64,000 nucleotides of DNA. It comes from Hippasteria phrygiana (lineage: Eukaryota > Echinodermata > Asteroidea > Valvatida > Goniasteridae). Below, in pieces: positions 45,118-52,519 of the stretch; the first letter of the stretch is position 1, and every line of letters begins with the position of its first letter. The notes beneath the pieces are model-generated. The model did not search any database. It saw nothing but the letters and a program-made list of their open reading frames with translations, and was not told where the DNA came from. Made by a program: the position numbers and the translations under genes. The DNA is taken from positions 248,001 to 312,000 of the forward strand of contig JAZGUH010000771.1 in assembly GCA_037893225.1 (NCBI GenBank), written 5' to 3'.

Positions 45118-45622
45118 GTTAGTGTACATGATTGGTAATCCTCCAATTTTGTTTTAACTGAATTATTTCGAAATACCTTACTAGACTAAGTTAATAGTAG
45201 TCTCAATCATCCTGTGAAATGATGGCACCAGGTGTGCTGTCCTGGTCAAATAAAGTGGAAATTTATATCGTTTTCAAACGATTTCCAGCTGGAAATCGTT
45301 GGAAAACTGCCCTGTAGCCTTTAGTCAAGGCGCGCGTGGCTTACCGGACGAGTGGCGCGACCCGGACATGCTGGCATTCGGGACGCGTCACGCGTCCAGG
45401 TAGCCACACGCCTTGACTAAAGGCTATCATCCGCCCGAATGTTGAAAACGAGCGCCGGTTTTCTCTTGTTTTTTCGCCATCCAACAACGCAAAACTTTGA
45501 ACAGGTCAGTGGAACGATATTTTCTATAAAATACTAACCCCCAAATCCGCCCATTTCTGAAAATTGCAACAATGACCAATCATGTACACTACATTTAAGC
45601 ACACATGGGCCAATCAAACACA
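45118..45622. repeat. Dispersed host repeat, copy B, at the Polinton insertion site
   Basis: Matches copy A (27050-27093 plus 28895-29142). Inside it lies a foldback segment with arms about 45316-45342 and 45399-45427 (TAGCCTTTAGTCAAGGCG and complement) around a GC-rich loop, which copy A lacks. The Polinton lies immediately to its right. Confidence 0.7.
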
Positions 45623-45627
45623 TAACC
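45623..45627. other. Polinton target-site duplication, left copy
   Basis: TAACC directly before the left terminus AGTAGTATAG. The right copy is at 60851-60855. If the following A (45628) is counted, the duplication is TAACCA, the 6-bp length usual for Polintons. Confidence 0.7.
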
Positions 45628-45921
45628 AGTAGTATAGAAGTTACCGATTCAGCGACAAACCCGATTTTTTCACTTTCTTCCCCAATTTTGCTGTGGGTAC
45701 ATACGTCAAATTTAAAAAAACCAAAAATAGTTTAAAATCGCCCAAAAATAACCCAAAATTTTGCTGGGGTACTATACACCAAAATTTGCACAAAATCAAG
45801 AAAATAAAAAGTGTTTTCCATAGTCTACAAGCATACTAAATCTCCAGGGCGCCCGGCGAAAAAGGCAAAAAAAAATGATTTGTCGTAAGCCAAAAAATAT
45901 TATATATCGCCATTATAAAAG
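45628..45921 (+). repeat. Left terminal inverted repeat of the Polinton
   Basis: The first 240-250 bases, from AGTAGTATAGAAGTTACCGA to about 45875, match the right end with only one or a few differences. The innermost part is imperfect because the right end has an extra AT-rich insert of about 25 bases. The similarity resumes at TATTATAT(A)T(C/T)GCCATTATAAAAGATGGAA and runs into the start codon of the first gene at each end. Both outermost genes therefore share the same upstream sequence. Confidence 0.92.
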
Positions 45922-46398
45922 ATGGAAATTAAACCTTTGATTCGGGCACATCCACTTTTAGAGAAAATTCTTTCTGCATTTAAAACTACTCAATGTATAA
46001 CGCACGATTGCGAAAGTTGCTTTTATACGAGAGATACGGGTCGCGAATATTATATTCACGTAGATTCAAAATCGTTATTAGAACTGGTCTACCTATGCTA
46101 CGAGAGAGGTACGTTTCTTAATCTATTAAAGTGTTATGACGATGTAGTCGAAAGAGAAAGGATAAAAGAAAACGATAATTTTTCTTTTTGTATTCACAGC
46201 GAAGATGTGAGTCTAGACATTACGGAAGATGACGATCTCATAGATTATCTTTATTATACCAACCAAGATGAGGAAGACAGAGATTTTCTTAATTATACTA
46301 CGTTAGAACTCGAATACGACGATAGCTTTATTATCAATCTAAAAGATTTAGTCTCGATAGATTATCGCGAATGGTTAACTCTCGCGAATGACATCTAA
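45922..46398 (+). CDS. Polinton protein of unknown function (158 aa, acidic)
   Basis: I do not recognise this protein. It is soluble-looking and acidic, with a Cys-rich patch at residues 25-35 (ITHDCESCFY) and many Asp/Glu residues in the second half (EDVSLDITEDDDLIDYL, residues about 94-110). It has no signal peptide or membrane helix. The start ATG lies exactly at the inner edge of the left terminal repeat, behind ATTATAAAAG. It is the outermost gene at the left end and is transcribed inward. Codon use is AT-rich like that of its neighbours. It converges on the next gene across a strong hairpin. Confidence 0.75.
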   Translation: MEIKPLIRAHPLLEKILSAFKTTQCITHDCESCFYTRDTGREYYIHVDSKSLLELVYLCYERGTFLNLLKCYDDVVERERIKENDNFSFCIHSEDVSLDITEDDDLIDYLYYTNQDEEDRDFLNYTTLELEYDDSFIINLKDLVSIDYREWLTLANDI

Positions 46399-46428
46399 CG
46401 AAGTTTAACGGCCAACTCTCGGAACCAA

Positions 46429-46475
46429 AAAAAAATAACCCTCACCTCTCTAGTAGAGGTGAGGGTTATTTTTTT
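46429..46475. terminator. 21-bp perfect hairpin between convergent genes
   Basis: The left arm 46429-46449 and right arm 46455-46475 pair without mismatch around the loop CTAGT. The arms are A7-TAACCCTCACCTCT and its complement ending in T7. It lies in the 244-bp gap between the end of the 158-aa gene and the end of the 207-aa gene. By position and symmetry it could end transcripts from both directions. This is inferred from structure; no experiment is known to me. Confidence 0.6.
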
Positions 46476-46642
46476 GTATTTACATAAATCTACTATACTC
46501 ACATAGCTACGCTCTACTATACATTACAACTACTCTTTGCAAGGAGCGCTAGGCCTATTCTCTAAACTCTCTTGAGCACTTGTGTAGCTAGGAGGTTCAT
46601 CTCTACTCACGTTAGAATCACGCTCGTACTCTTTACATATTT

Positions 46643-47266
46643 CTAATTTAAAGTTGTAAGTTTTGCGATAAGATCTTTTTTTTCTTTCGCTAGAAGCTCG
46701 ACAACTTTTTTTTCGACCTCATCGTCTATTTCTTTTTGATTTCTAACGGACTCTTCTCTCGCTTTAGTTTGTGTCCTAATAGCTTCTTTCATTCCGTAAA
46801 ACTTTTTTAGTTCATCGTTAATCAAAGCAAATTCTTCGTGACTTACATCGCCATCGTCTACGGCCTGAGACACTAATTCATTTATCGTATTTAATTTTGT
46901 TTCGGCTACTACTCTAATCTCATCGTGTTTCTTAGCTTTACCTCTAAACTTTTTACTAAATCGTTTTAATGCCAAACTTACACCCACGCATCCTATAGCT
47001 AATCCTTCTAACATCACGCCTATAGGTATACTAATGGCACCAACAACGCCGACTATGCCTGTTACACCGAATAAAGCTCCGAGACATTCTATAACGGTCT
47101 CTGCGTTAGATAAACAGGTAATAATTTTATTATACTTTTTGTGCAACCGTTCTCTCTTATCTCTCTCGTTGGCTATCTCTTTTTGCACTCGTTCGATTTT
47201 ATTTAACCTAAAGACTGAAGACTCGTTTGTTTCGGGCAATTTAGGGTAAACGGATTCTGCGGTCAT
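46643..47266 (-). CDS. Polinton membrane protein (207 aa) with central hydrophobic region
   Basis: An N-terminal charged helix (residues about 20-52, KIERVQKEIANERDKRERLH, probably coiled coil) is followed by a Gly/Val/Ile-rich hydrophobic stretch at 55-95 (ALFGVTGIVGVVGAISIPIG). This could form two membrane helices or a helical hairpin. The C-terminal half is Lys/Glu-rich and helical, with a calcium-loop-like DDGDVSHEEF at about 137-146. The family is one I associate with Polinton-type elements, but its function is not known to me. The start is fixed by the upstream ACGACTTTATAAAATG, shared with the next gene upstream. Confidence 0.8.
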   Translation of the reverse strand: MTAESVYPKLPETNESSVFRLNKIERVQKEIANERDKRERLHKKYNKIITCLSNAETVIECLGALFGVTGIVGVVGAISIPIGVMLEGLAIGCVGVSLALKRFSKKFRGKAKKHDEIRVVAETKLNTINELVSQAVDDGDVSHEEFALINDELKKFYGMKEAIRTQTKAREESVRNQKEIDDEVEKKVVELLAKEKKDLIAKLTTLN

Positions 47267-47285
47267 TTTATAAAGTCGTATATTA
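47264..47285 (-). promoter_or_regulatory. Conserved start-proximal motif ACGACTTTATAAAATG, copy 1
   Basis: On the minus strand the sequence AATATACGACTTTATAAAATG runs into the start codon of the 207-aa gene. The same 21 bases precede the gene starting at 48595, and a variant (AACGACTTATTAAAAATG) precedes the gene starting at 52496. A TATA-like element overlapping the start codon suggests a late viral promoter, but this is inference. Confidence 0.5.
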
Positions 47286-48595
47286 TTTTAAATTTTTTTG
47301 CATGTATACTAGTATCAAAGTACCAACACCTACCAATAATGTCCACACGTGCTCCGCCAACCAACCGACTGACTTACTTAACAACGTGAACAACCAACTC
47401 GCGATACCGCCCAAAATACCCGGTAAAGTGGCTAATAACTTACCCCCCAGCTTTTTTAGCAAATTGGACAAGTTTTTTAAATGATTACTTATCCAATCTT
47501 TCACGTTACCTCCGGGTTTAGGCGGAACCGGAGTCGGAGCAGGAACAACCGCTGCAGCGACGCCACCAAAAGCCGCTACCAAAGAAGAAACGATCGTACT
47601 TATAGCTAAAGCAAACGCGGTCAATATACTAACGACCGTCACGCCCTGTTCTCGAAACAGAATTCTAATCTTTTCCCGTAGCGAGGTATCTCTTTCGAAT
47701 ATTTTATTAATCGTTTCTTTGATTCTAGCGAATTGATCATTCATGCTTAGTTCAAGGTCGCGCTTGAGACTTAATCTATTCTCTATTTCATCTTCAATAT
47801 CGTCTTGTTCTTTAATTAAGTCTTGCATCTCATTATCGGATTCTACTACTTCGAGGGCTGTTTTTATCTCCTTGCGTCTATCGTATAGTTTACTCAGTTC
47901 GGCTAAATTTAATTCGACATTACCGCTAATAGTTTGTAGTTTTTTGTCTAAAGCTACAAGTTCTCTGTAATTTAAACCCGCAGTTTGCGCTTGAGCACCT
48001 ACTCCTCTCGGTTGAGGGGGAGGAATTGTATATCTACCGGTTTCAGGGTCATATTCGGGATCCATTTCGGGGCCCACCATACTTTCTACGTTATCTTGCA
48101 AATTGTTTATTATCTCAACTAGTCGTTCTGGAGTTACGTAAGTACTGTACGCTTCATCAATCGTTTCTTCTAATTCTCGTACTTCACGTTCTGTTTTCGT
48201 TAATAAACCAAACTCTTCTCGTACAAATACTCCGGGTTTAATTCCAGAAAACGCGCCAATTCTTGTTTTCAACGTTCCAATCTTTACAAAATTTTTGGGG
48301 TTGCGTTTATCCGTCAGCAAGATATTTTTGTAGTAAATACCATCTTCTTCTTTATGAAATTTTTCATATTTTATATTTGTCGGTTTTTTATAACCTTGAC
48401 TTTCCATAAAATCATAAAACGATTCTGCGTAACCAGTATTTCTTAGACCAGACATTTGATCTAACCTATAAAACGCTTCACCCGTAGTTTTTGGGGGTGG
48501 AATCGAAAAACTAGTCTTGTCATCAGGGTCGTCAAATACAAAAACATCATCGGCATCAGCATCGGCATTTTAAAATCTTCTCCACCTTCAGCCAT
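47283..48595 (-). pseudogene. Polinton large membrane protein, frame change near the N-terminus
   Basis: The main open part (47283-48455) encodes 390 residues. A basic N-terminal domain is followed by a long coiled-coil region (residues about 120-255) and then hydrophobic segments: VSILTAFALAISTIVSSLVA at about 270-295 and a Gly/Leu-rich C-terminus with GGKLLATLPGILGGIASWLF and a last helix near residue 375. Coding sequence continues upstream in the same frame (FVFDDPDD..., SIPPPKTTGEAF) to about 48565. There the frame changes by one base beside a TTTTAAAA run (48568-48575), and a good start ATG lies at 48593-48595 behind ACGACTTTATAAAATG. The gene was therefore about 440 codons. The architecture suggests a membrane-remodelling or virion membrane protein; that function is inferred. 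Confidence 0.75.
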
Positions 48596-48615
48596 TTTAT
48601 AAAGTCGTATATTTT
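48593..48615 (-). promoter_or_regulatory. Conserved start-proximal motif ACGACTTTATAAAATG, copy 2
   Basis: The same motif as at 47264-47285 precedes the ATG at 48593-48595. Its presence supports that ATG as the true start of the downstream gene even though the frame is now interrupted. Confidence 0.5.
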
Positions 48616-48620
48616 ATATT

Positions 48621-48854
48621 TTACGTAGTATTTACCACATTCTGAGGAATTACTCCTTGACTCACCAACCAAGTCTGAGTAGCTAGAGCGCTACCTACTG
48701 TAGCGGTGATTTTAATAGTATCTTCTACGTCTAACTTTCCTAAATCGGCGGGCTTAATTTTCAAAAGTTTTTTACTCAACATAGTATAACCTACGGTCAA
48801 CAAACTCAACACAGCGCCGTGATAAAGAGTATTTGCAACGTTCTTCGTATCCAT
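48621..48854 (-). CDS. Polinton small two-helix membrane protein (77 aa)
   Basis: Hydrophobic stretches at residues about 10-28 (LYHGAVLSLLTVGYTMLSK) and 48-66 (IKITATVGSALATQTWL) flank a Lys-rich loop (KKLLKIKPADLGK). It has no signal peptide. Small two-helix proteins of this layout occur in the equivalent place in related elements as far as I recall, with unknown function. The start has the AAAATG context. It lies between the large membrane protein and the single-helix 135-aa protein. Confidence 0.7.
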   Translation of the reverse strand: MDTKNVANTLYHGAVLSLLTVGYTMLSKKLLKIKPADLGKLDVEDTIKITATVGSALATQTWLVSQGVIPQNVVNTT

Positions 48855-48886
48855 TTTACTTGTACAAACATTTTATTTTTTTTTAT

Positions 48887-49294
48887 TTATTCCATTTCTA
48901 ATAGTTCTTCAACTTTAGGGGTTACGCCCACAATCTGTACCCCCACCTCTCGCTGTGAATCTACAGGTTTACTCTTTTTAAACGCGAGATATCCAATTCC
49001 TAAAACAACCAAACCAACTATCGCGTATCCCCAGCTCGGAATGTCTGCCATCGTTAGCGCTGGTGTTTGCTGGGGAGCTTCTTCTTCTTCTATACTTTGC
49101 ATTTTTTGTATTTGTTCTTTCATCTTTCTGTTTCTTTCGGCCAGTCTTTTACCTTGCTCTACTCTTTTAGGGTCTTTTGCTCTTTTTTTTGTGACTCTTG
49201 ATAGAGTCGGCTCTTGGGGAGTCTCTTGGGGAGGCGGAGCCGGCTCTTGGGGAGTCTCTGCTACTTGATCCGTCGTTGTCGTTTCTAGACTCAT
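48887..49294 (-). CDS. Polinton single-pass membrane protein (135 aa)
   Basis: The N-terminal half is Pro/Gln/Thr-rich (ETPQEPAPPPQETPQEP), followed by a Lys/Arg-rich helix and one clear membrane helix at residues about 94-112 (YAIVGLVVLGIGYLAF). A Lys/Ser-rich and then acidic tail follows. It starts behind TATAAAAGATG. Its first 128 bases overlap the 3' end of the 227-aa gene in another frame. The function is unknown; the layout is that of a small virion membrane or spike-anchor protein. Confidence 0.75.
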   Translation of the reverse strand: MSLETTTTDQVAETPQEPAPPPQETPQEPTLSRVTKKRAKDPKRVEQGKRLAERNRKMKEQIQKMQSIEEEEAPQQTPALTMADIPSWGYAIVGLVVLGIGYLAFKKSKPVDSQREVGVQIVGVTPKVEELLEME

Positions 49295-49850
49295 CTTTTA
49301 TAGTAATACTACTATTATTTGTAATACTACTATTATCTGTAATACTATTATTACTACTATCTACCTGTAAATGTTTAGTCGTGATCAACATAGCCACCAA
49401 AGGAGATAAATAAACCCCATAATTGTAATGCACTTCGCAAAGTAAACTGGACAAGCTGCTAGCAATAACGGGATCTTTTTCTAAGTCGTTAACGAGGGCT
49501 TCTTCAGAATCTAAACAAAGTTTATAACCGAATGGCGAAGCCAGCGGCAAAGTCGCGCCTAAAGCTTTTGCGTAACAGGTCAACACGCAGCTCCCCAAAT
49601 TGACTATCATTTCTTTACCGAGCTTGGCTTCGTATCTTTTATATAGCTTTTCTTGTTTTTCTGCGGTCAAGCTCTCTATTTCATTAACGGAGTATTCTTT
49701 ACCGAAATATTTTTTAGAATCACCACTCGCAACTACGCCTAAAAGTCTATTTTTAGGCGTAGTTGCTTCTGGGGTCGTCGCGGGTGTAGCAGCTACTGTT
49801 ACTTGAGGTTCTTGAGATAACGTGCTTAGAGATTCTATCGACTTGCTCAT
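49167..49850 (-). CDS. Polinton conserved protein of unknown function (227 aa)
   Basis: A Thr/Ala/Pro-rich N-terminus (residues 1-35) precedes a folded helical core. The core includes YSVNEIESLTAEKQEKLYKR, then YEAKLG, then LASPFGYKL and a Cys/Tyr-rich helix at residues about 135-155 (LLCEVHYNYGVYLSPL). The C-terminal 60 residues are Ser/Asn/Asp-rich and end in a basic KSHKKKSKRP. The core matches a family I have seen in Polinton-type elements, without known function. The start has the TTTTAAATG context. It overlaps the 135-aa gene downstream and the 70-aa frame upstream. Confidence 0.75.
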   Translation of the reverse strand: MSKSIESLSTLSQEPQVTVAATPATTPEATTPKNRLLGVVASGDSKKYFGKEYSVNEIESLTAEKQEKLYKRYEAKLGKEMIVNLGSCVLTCYAKALGATLPLASPFGYKLCLDSEEALVNDLEKDPVIASSLSSLLCEVHYNYGVYLSPLVAMLITTKHLQVDSSNNSITDNSSITNNSSITIKDESRNDNDGSSSRDSPRAGSASPRDSPRADSIKSHKKKSKRP

Positions 49851-49965
49851 TTAAAATAGAACTATATTTTTTAATCTTATTTCTACAAGAAATATAATCG
49901 TAAGAAAATAAAGATAAGTTGATGGCTATTACTAGTTTTAATAATAGGTCTAGATATTCTATCAT
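49753..49965 (-). CDS. Possible small membrane protein (70 aa), overlapping
   Basis: The frame begins behind CTATAAAATATG, which resembles the other start contexts in the element. The N-terminus is hydrophobic (LLLKLVIAINLSLFSYDYIS, residues about 7-27) and the rest is basic and Ser-rich. More than half overlaps the start of the 227-aa gene in another frame, so only the first 38 codons are free. It may be a real small gene or chance. Confidence 0.35.
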   Translation of the reverse strand: MIEYLDLLLKLVIAINLSLFSYDYISCRNKIKKYSSILNEQVDRISKHVISRTSSNSSCYTRDDPRSNYA

Positions 49966-49971
49966 ATTTTA

Positions 49972-50115
49972 TAGATGACTAGATAATCTGTAGATCATCT
50001 AACAGTTATCTATAGATCATCTAACAGTTATCTAACAGGTATCTAACAGGTATCTAACAGTTATCTATAAACCATCTATTAGTTATCTAACAGTTATCTA
50101 ACAGTTATCTAATAG
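49972..50115. repeat. 11-bp tandem repeat region (TTATCTAACAG)
   Basis: About thirteen imperfect units of TTATCTAACAG / ATCTATAGATC fill the gap between the ATPase gene and the small membrane genes. The region contains several AGATCATCTA and TCTATAGA palindromic variants. Such arrays inside otherwise compact viral genomes often act as origins, enhancers or recombination sites; which, if any, applies here is unknown. The left edge of the ATPase stop codon lies inside the last unit. Confidence 0.9.
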
Positions 50116-50744
50116 ATCAACTGCCAACAGACAGGAGGATCAGTTTTTACCAATAATTTACTAAAAGGCACATCTCTTAAAATCTTTTTAATTCTCGATC
50201 TTTCTTCTAAAGGCACCGCATCATTTTCATCGAGACATTGATCGAAACTATTTTTATCTTTGCAATAGAACAATACGACAAATGCAGTTTGAGCTCTAAA
50301 ATCTGTCATTACGCAATTATACTTTTGAGTCATCAACCAACAGTAGTGATTGTCGTGCCTACCGCTAAACGCCAATTTCGTTAAAACGCAAGTGTTTTTC
50401 CCGAGCGCAGCCTTACGATATTTTATGTCTTGTTCCGAGCTACAATCGTCTATCAAAAATAGAACGTGCGATCCTTTAAATCGAGCTCTATAAAATTCTA
50501 AAGCTTCGTTGAGAAACACCTTTTCTACCTCTAAATCGCATAGGTATATCTCGGGATCTGACCACAACCAACGTCTCTCGCGATAAGTATTGTTGTTGCT
50601 CAACGTAGGACAAATAACTACGATATTTTCAAAGTGATCTTTATACTCAGTTTCTAATAGATCTAAAATATATTTGGTTTTGCCCGAATTAGTCCTACCG
50701 CATACTAGCGCGCAGTGTGGTGTTTTTGGAAACGCTTTATACAT
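50109..50744 (-). CDS. A32/FtsK-HerA-type genome packaging ATPase
   Basis: In Polintons and related viruses this ATPase pumps genome DNA into the capsid. The 211-residue protein has a Walker A loop CGRTNSGKT (residues about 15-23) and a Walker B strand VLFLIDDC (about 94-101). A sensor-like LAFSGRHDNHYCWLMTQKYN (about 123-142) carries the conserved Gln after a hydrophobic strand. The length fits the family (about 200-250). The start at MYKAF follows TATTAAAT. It lies immediately downstream of the capsid gene, a usual neighbour. All key motifs are intact. Confidence 0.93.
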   Translation of the reverse strand: MYKAFPKTPHCALVCGRTNSGKTKYILDLLETEYKDHFENIVVICPTLSNNNTYRERRWLWSDPEIYLCDLEVEKVFLNEALEFYRARFKGSHVLFLIDDCSSEQDIKYRKAALGKNTCVLTKLAFSGRHDNHYCWLMTQKYNCVMTDFRAQTAFVVLFYCKDKNSFDQCLDENDAVPLEERSRIKKILRDVPFSKLLVKTDPPVCWQLIY

Positions 50745-50764
50745 ATTTAATAGTAAAGACTATT

Positions 50765-52042
50765 TTAAGAGTAACTACCGCTAAATCTTCCATCTTCTAG
50801 CACCAACTGACCATCCATCACCAAGAAAACGTAACATTTTAGAGCACCAGCTGACTCGGCCTCTCTTTCTAAATGGAGAGAAATACCGCCACCCACATCT
50901 CCTATTTTCCTGCCGGAACCGTGACTTTTGTTGTCGTCGGTTACCCTCGTATCTAGCCAAAGACCGTAACTAGTGCTTAAGTAGGAGCCTATAGACATAT
51001 CGTGCAAGCCCAAGTCTTTGCACACGCTGGCACCAAATTCTGTATTAGAGTCGCCGAAAAACTTGGTAATCTCATCCCAGTGTTGATAACGCTTCATGCC
51101 CTGACTATACAATTGATTTGGCTTACCCTCTATCGTAACGTCTACTTTTTCGATCTTTGGATTATAAAAAATTCGAGGATCTTTTTCACCCGACTCTTTA
51201 AATAAAAGAAGTATACCTTTGAGACTTCTAATGGCTTGATTAAGATTAATGTTCCAAGTAGTATCGGACTTGTTTAACGTTAAAACCGTATATCTTTGAA
51301 CTTTTTCGTATAGAAAATGAGTTTTACCTCGATATTTTTGTCTGATATTATCGGCCAATGTTTTATTAGTCACCGTTTCAAACTCGAGATCTAACCCCGA
51401 AATTTTATACTTCGCGTTAGAATCGGTAGATTTTACTACGCTATCGTGATCGTTAAATGTAAATTCATAAGTTAGTCTGTCTTTGAGCGTCGATGGACTA
51501 AAAGGCTGATGATCCGTAAGCATTTCAAAATCTAGAGGAATGTAATATCGGTTACCATAGGCGTTGGCAATCGCTTTGTCTTTTCCACCATTCGCGCTAG
51601 CAAGCCCATCGCTAGCGCCGATTCTGAGTTTCGTGATGTTGCTATCTTCGAGTCCTCGATACGCATCGTTCGCGCTGGCTGGTCGCCACATGTCTTTATA
51701 CGCGTTATATACATCGGCATCCGTAAACGCTACGAAATCTTTACCTTCTAGTTTGATTCTTACGCCACTAATTAAATTTCGGGCGACGTTATAATATAGA
51801 GTTCTTGCACTATCTTCGCCAGTGCCTTCAGATTCTAAGTCTATATTAAAAGCTAATCGTACTGTACCCGGCACGACTACATCGTCTTGACTCAACATAG
51901 GAAATTCAACGATCAACAGACTGCCAGCCGACGCGGTACTAGGATTATGAGTAATAACCATCGATTGTCTCAGCCCTTTTAACGCTCTAGGATTTTTTAA
52001 ACTTCTGTGTGGATTCAGTTTGCTTCCATAAATTGCGTTCAT
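50765..52042 (-). CDS. Major capsid protein, double-jelly-roll type
   Basis: The 425-residue protein starts MNAIYGSKLNPHRSL; the ATG at 52040-52042 was chosen because it has the AAAATG context. An upstream in-frame ATG at 52087 would add 15 residues. Features include VVPGTVRLAFNIDLES (residues about 57-72), NLISGVRIKLEGK (about 92-104) and FYNPKIEKVDVTIEGKPNQL (about 292-311). Beta-rich segments and lengths like these are typical of Polinton capsid proteins that form trimeric hexons. I recognise the family by these blocks; the two jelly rolls are inferred. The frame is intact. It lies between the ATPase and a small membrane protein, the usual morphogenesis block. Confidence 0.88.
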   Translation of the reverse strand: MNAIYGSKLNPHRSLKNPRALKGLRQSMVITHNPSTASAGSLLIVEFPMLSQDDVVVPGTVRLAFNIDLESEGTGEDSARTLYYNVARNLISGVRIKLEGKDFVAFTDADVYNAYKDMWRPASANDAYRGLEDSNITKLRIGASDGLASANGGKDKAIANAYGNRYYIPLDFEMLTDHQPFSPSTLKDRLTYEFTFNDHDSVVKSTDSNAKYKISGLDLEFETVTNKTLADNIRQKYRGKTHFLYEKVQRYTVLTLNKSDTTWNINLNQAIRSLKGILLLFKESGEKDPRIFYNPKIEKVDVTIEGKPNQLYSQGMKRYQHWDEITKFFGDSNTEFGASVCKDLGLHDMSIGSYLSTSYGLWLDTRVTDDNKSHGSGRKIGDVGGGISLHLEREAESAGALKCYVFLVMDGQLVLEDGRFSGSYS

Positions 52043-52079
52043 TTTACTTAACGAAACAAAATAAAAAGCAAAAAAACTT

Positions 52080-52496
52080 TTAAACAAACTTATAAACTAA
52101 ATAACCTAAAACAGCAGTGCCTCCTAAGATAAATGCAATTTCACCATCTTTTTGATCTTCGCTGGGTACGTAAAAGTCTGACAATACAGGTTCGCGAGGT
52201 AATCTCAACTCGTCGTTGGTTACTTCGTTATATTCTCTCAACGCCTCATCTACGTTTTTAAATGTTTTTTGAGCCCTGGCTTCTTTATGTAGTCGATCGT
52301 TTAGATAATCCAGAACTTTGGTTCTTTGTTCTACCCACTCTTGTTTAGCTTGAGTTAATCTTTCTAAAGCGAGGTCGTGTCGTTTACGTTCTTCATCCGC
52401 ACCGCTTTTTCCTATCTTAGAAAAGGCGAAGCTCGTTCCGCTAAATGCCACAGCGCTTATTATAGCTCCAGCACCCATAATTAAAAGACTCACCAT
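52080..52496 (-). CDS. Polinton small protein with two terminal membrane helices (138 aa)
   Basis: From MVSLLIMGAGAIISAVAFSG (an N-terminal hydrophobic helix) the protein continues with a long charged helix, including ERKRHDLALERLTQAKQEW. It ends in a second hydrophobic helix (IAFILGGTAVLGYLVYKFV). The start at 52494-52496 is preferred over an upstream ATG at 52529 because it sits behind AACGACTTATTAAAAATG, a variant of the motif at 47264 and 48593. Only 23 bp separate this start from the divergent integrase start. A membrane-spanning helical virion protein is a reasonable guess; I do not recognise the family with certainty. Confidence 0.75.
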   Translation of the reverse strand: MVSLLIMGAGAIISAVAFSGTSFAFSKIGKSGADEERKRHDLALERLTQAKQEWVEQRTKVLDYLNDRLHKEARAQKTFKNVDEALREYNEVTNDELRLPREPVLSDFYVPSEDQKDGEIAFILGGTAVLGYLVYKFV

Positions 52497-52519
52497 TTTT
52501 AATAAGTCGTTAAAATAAA

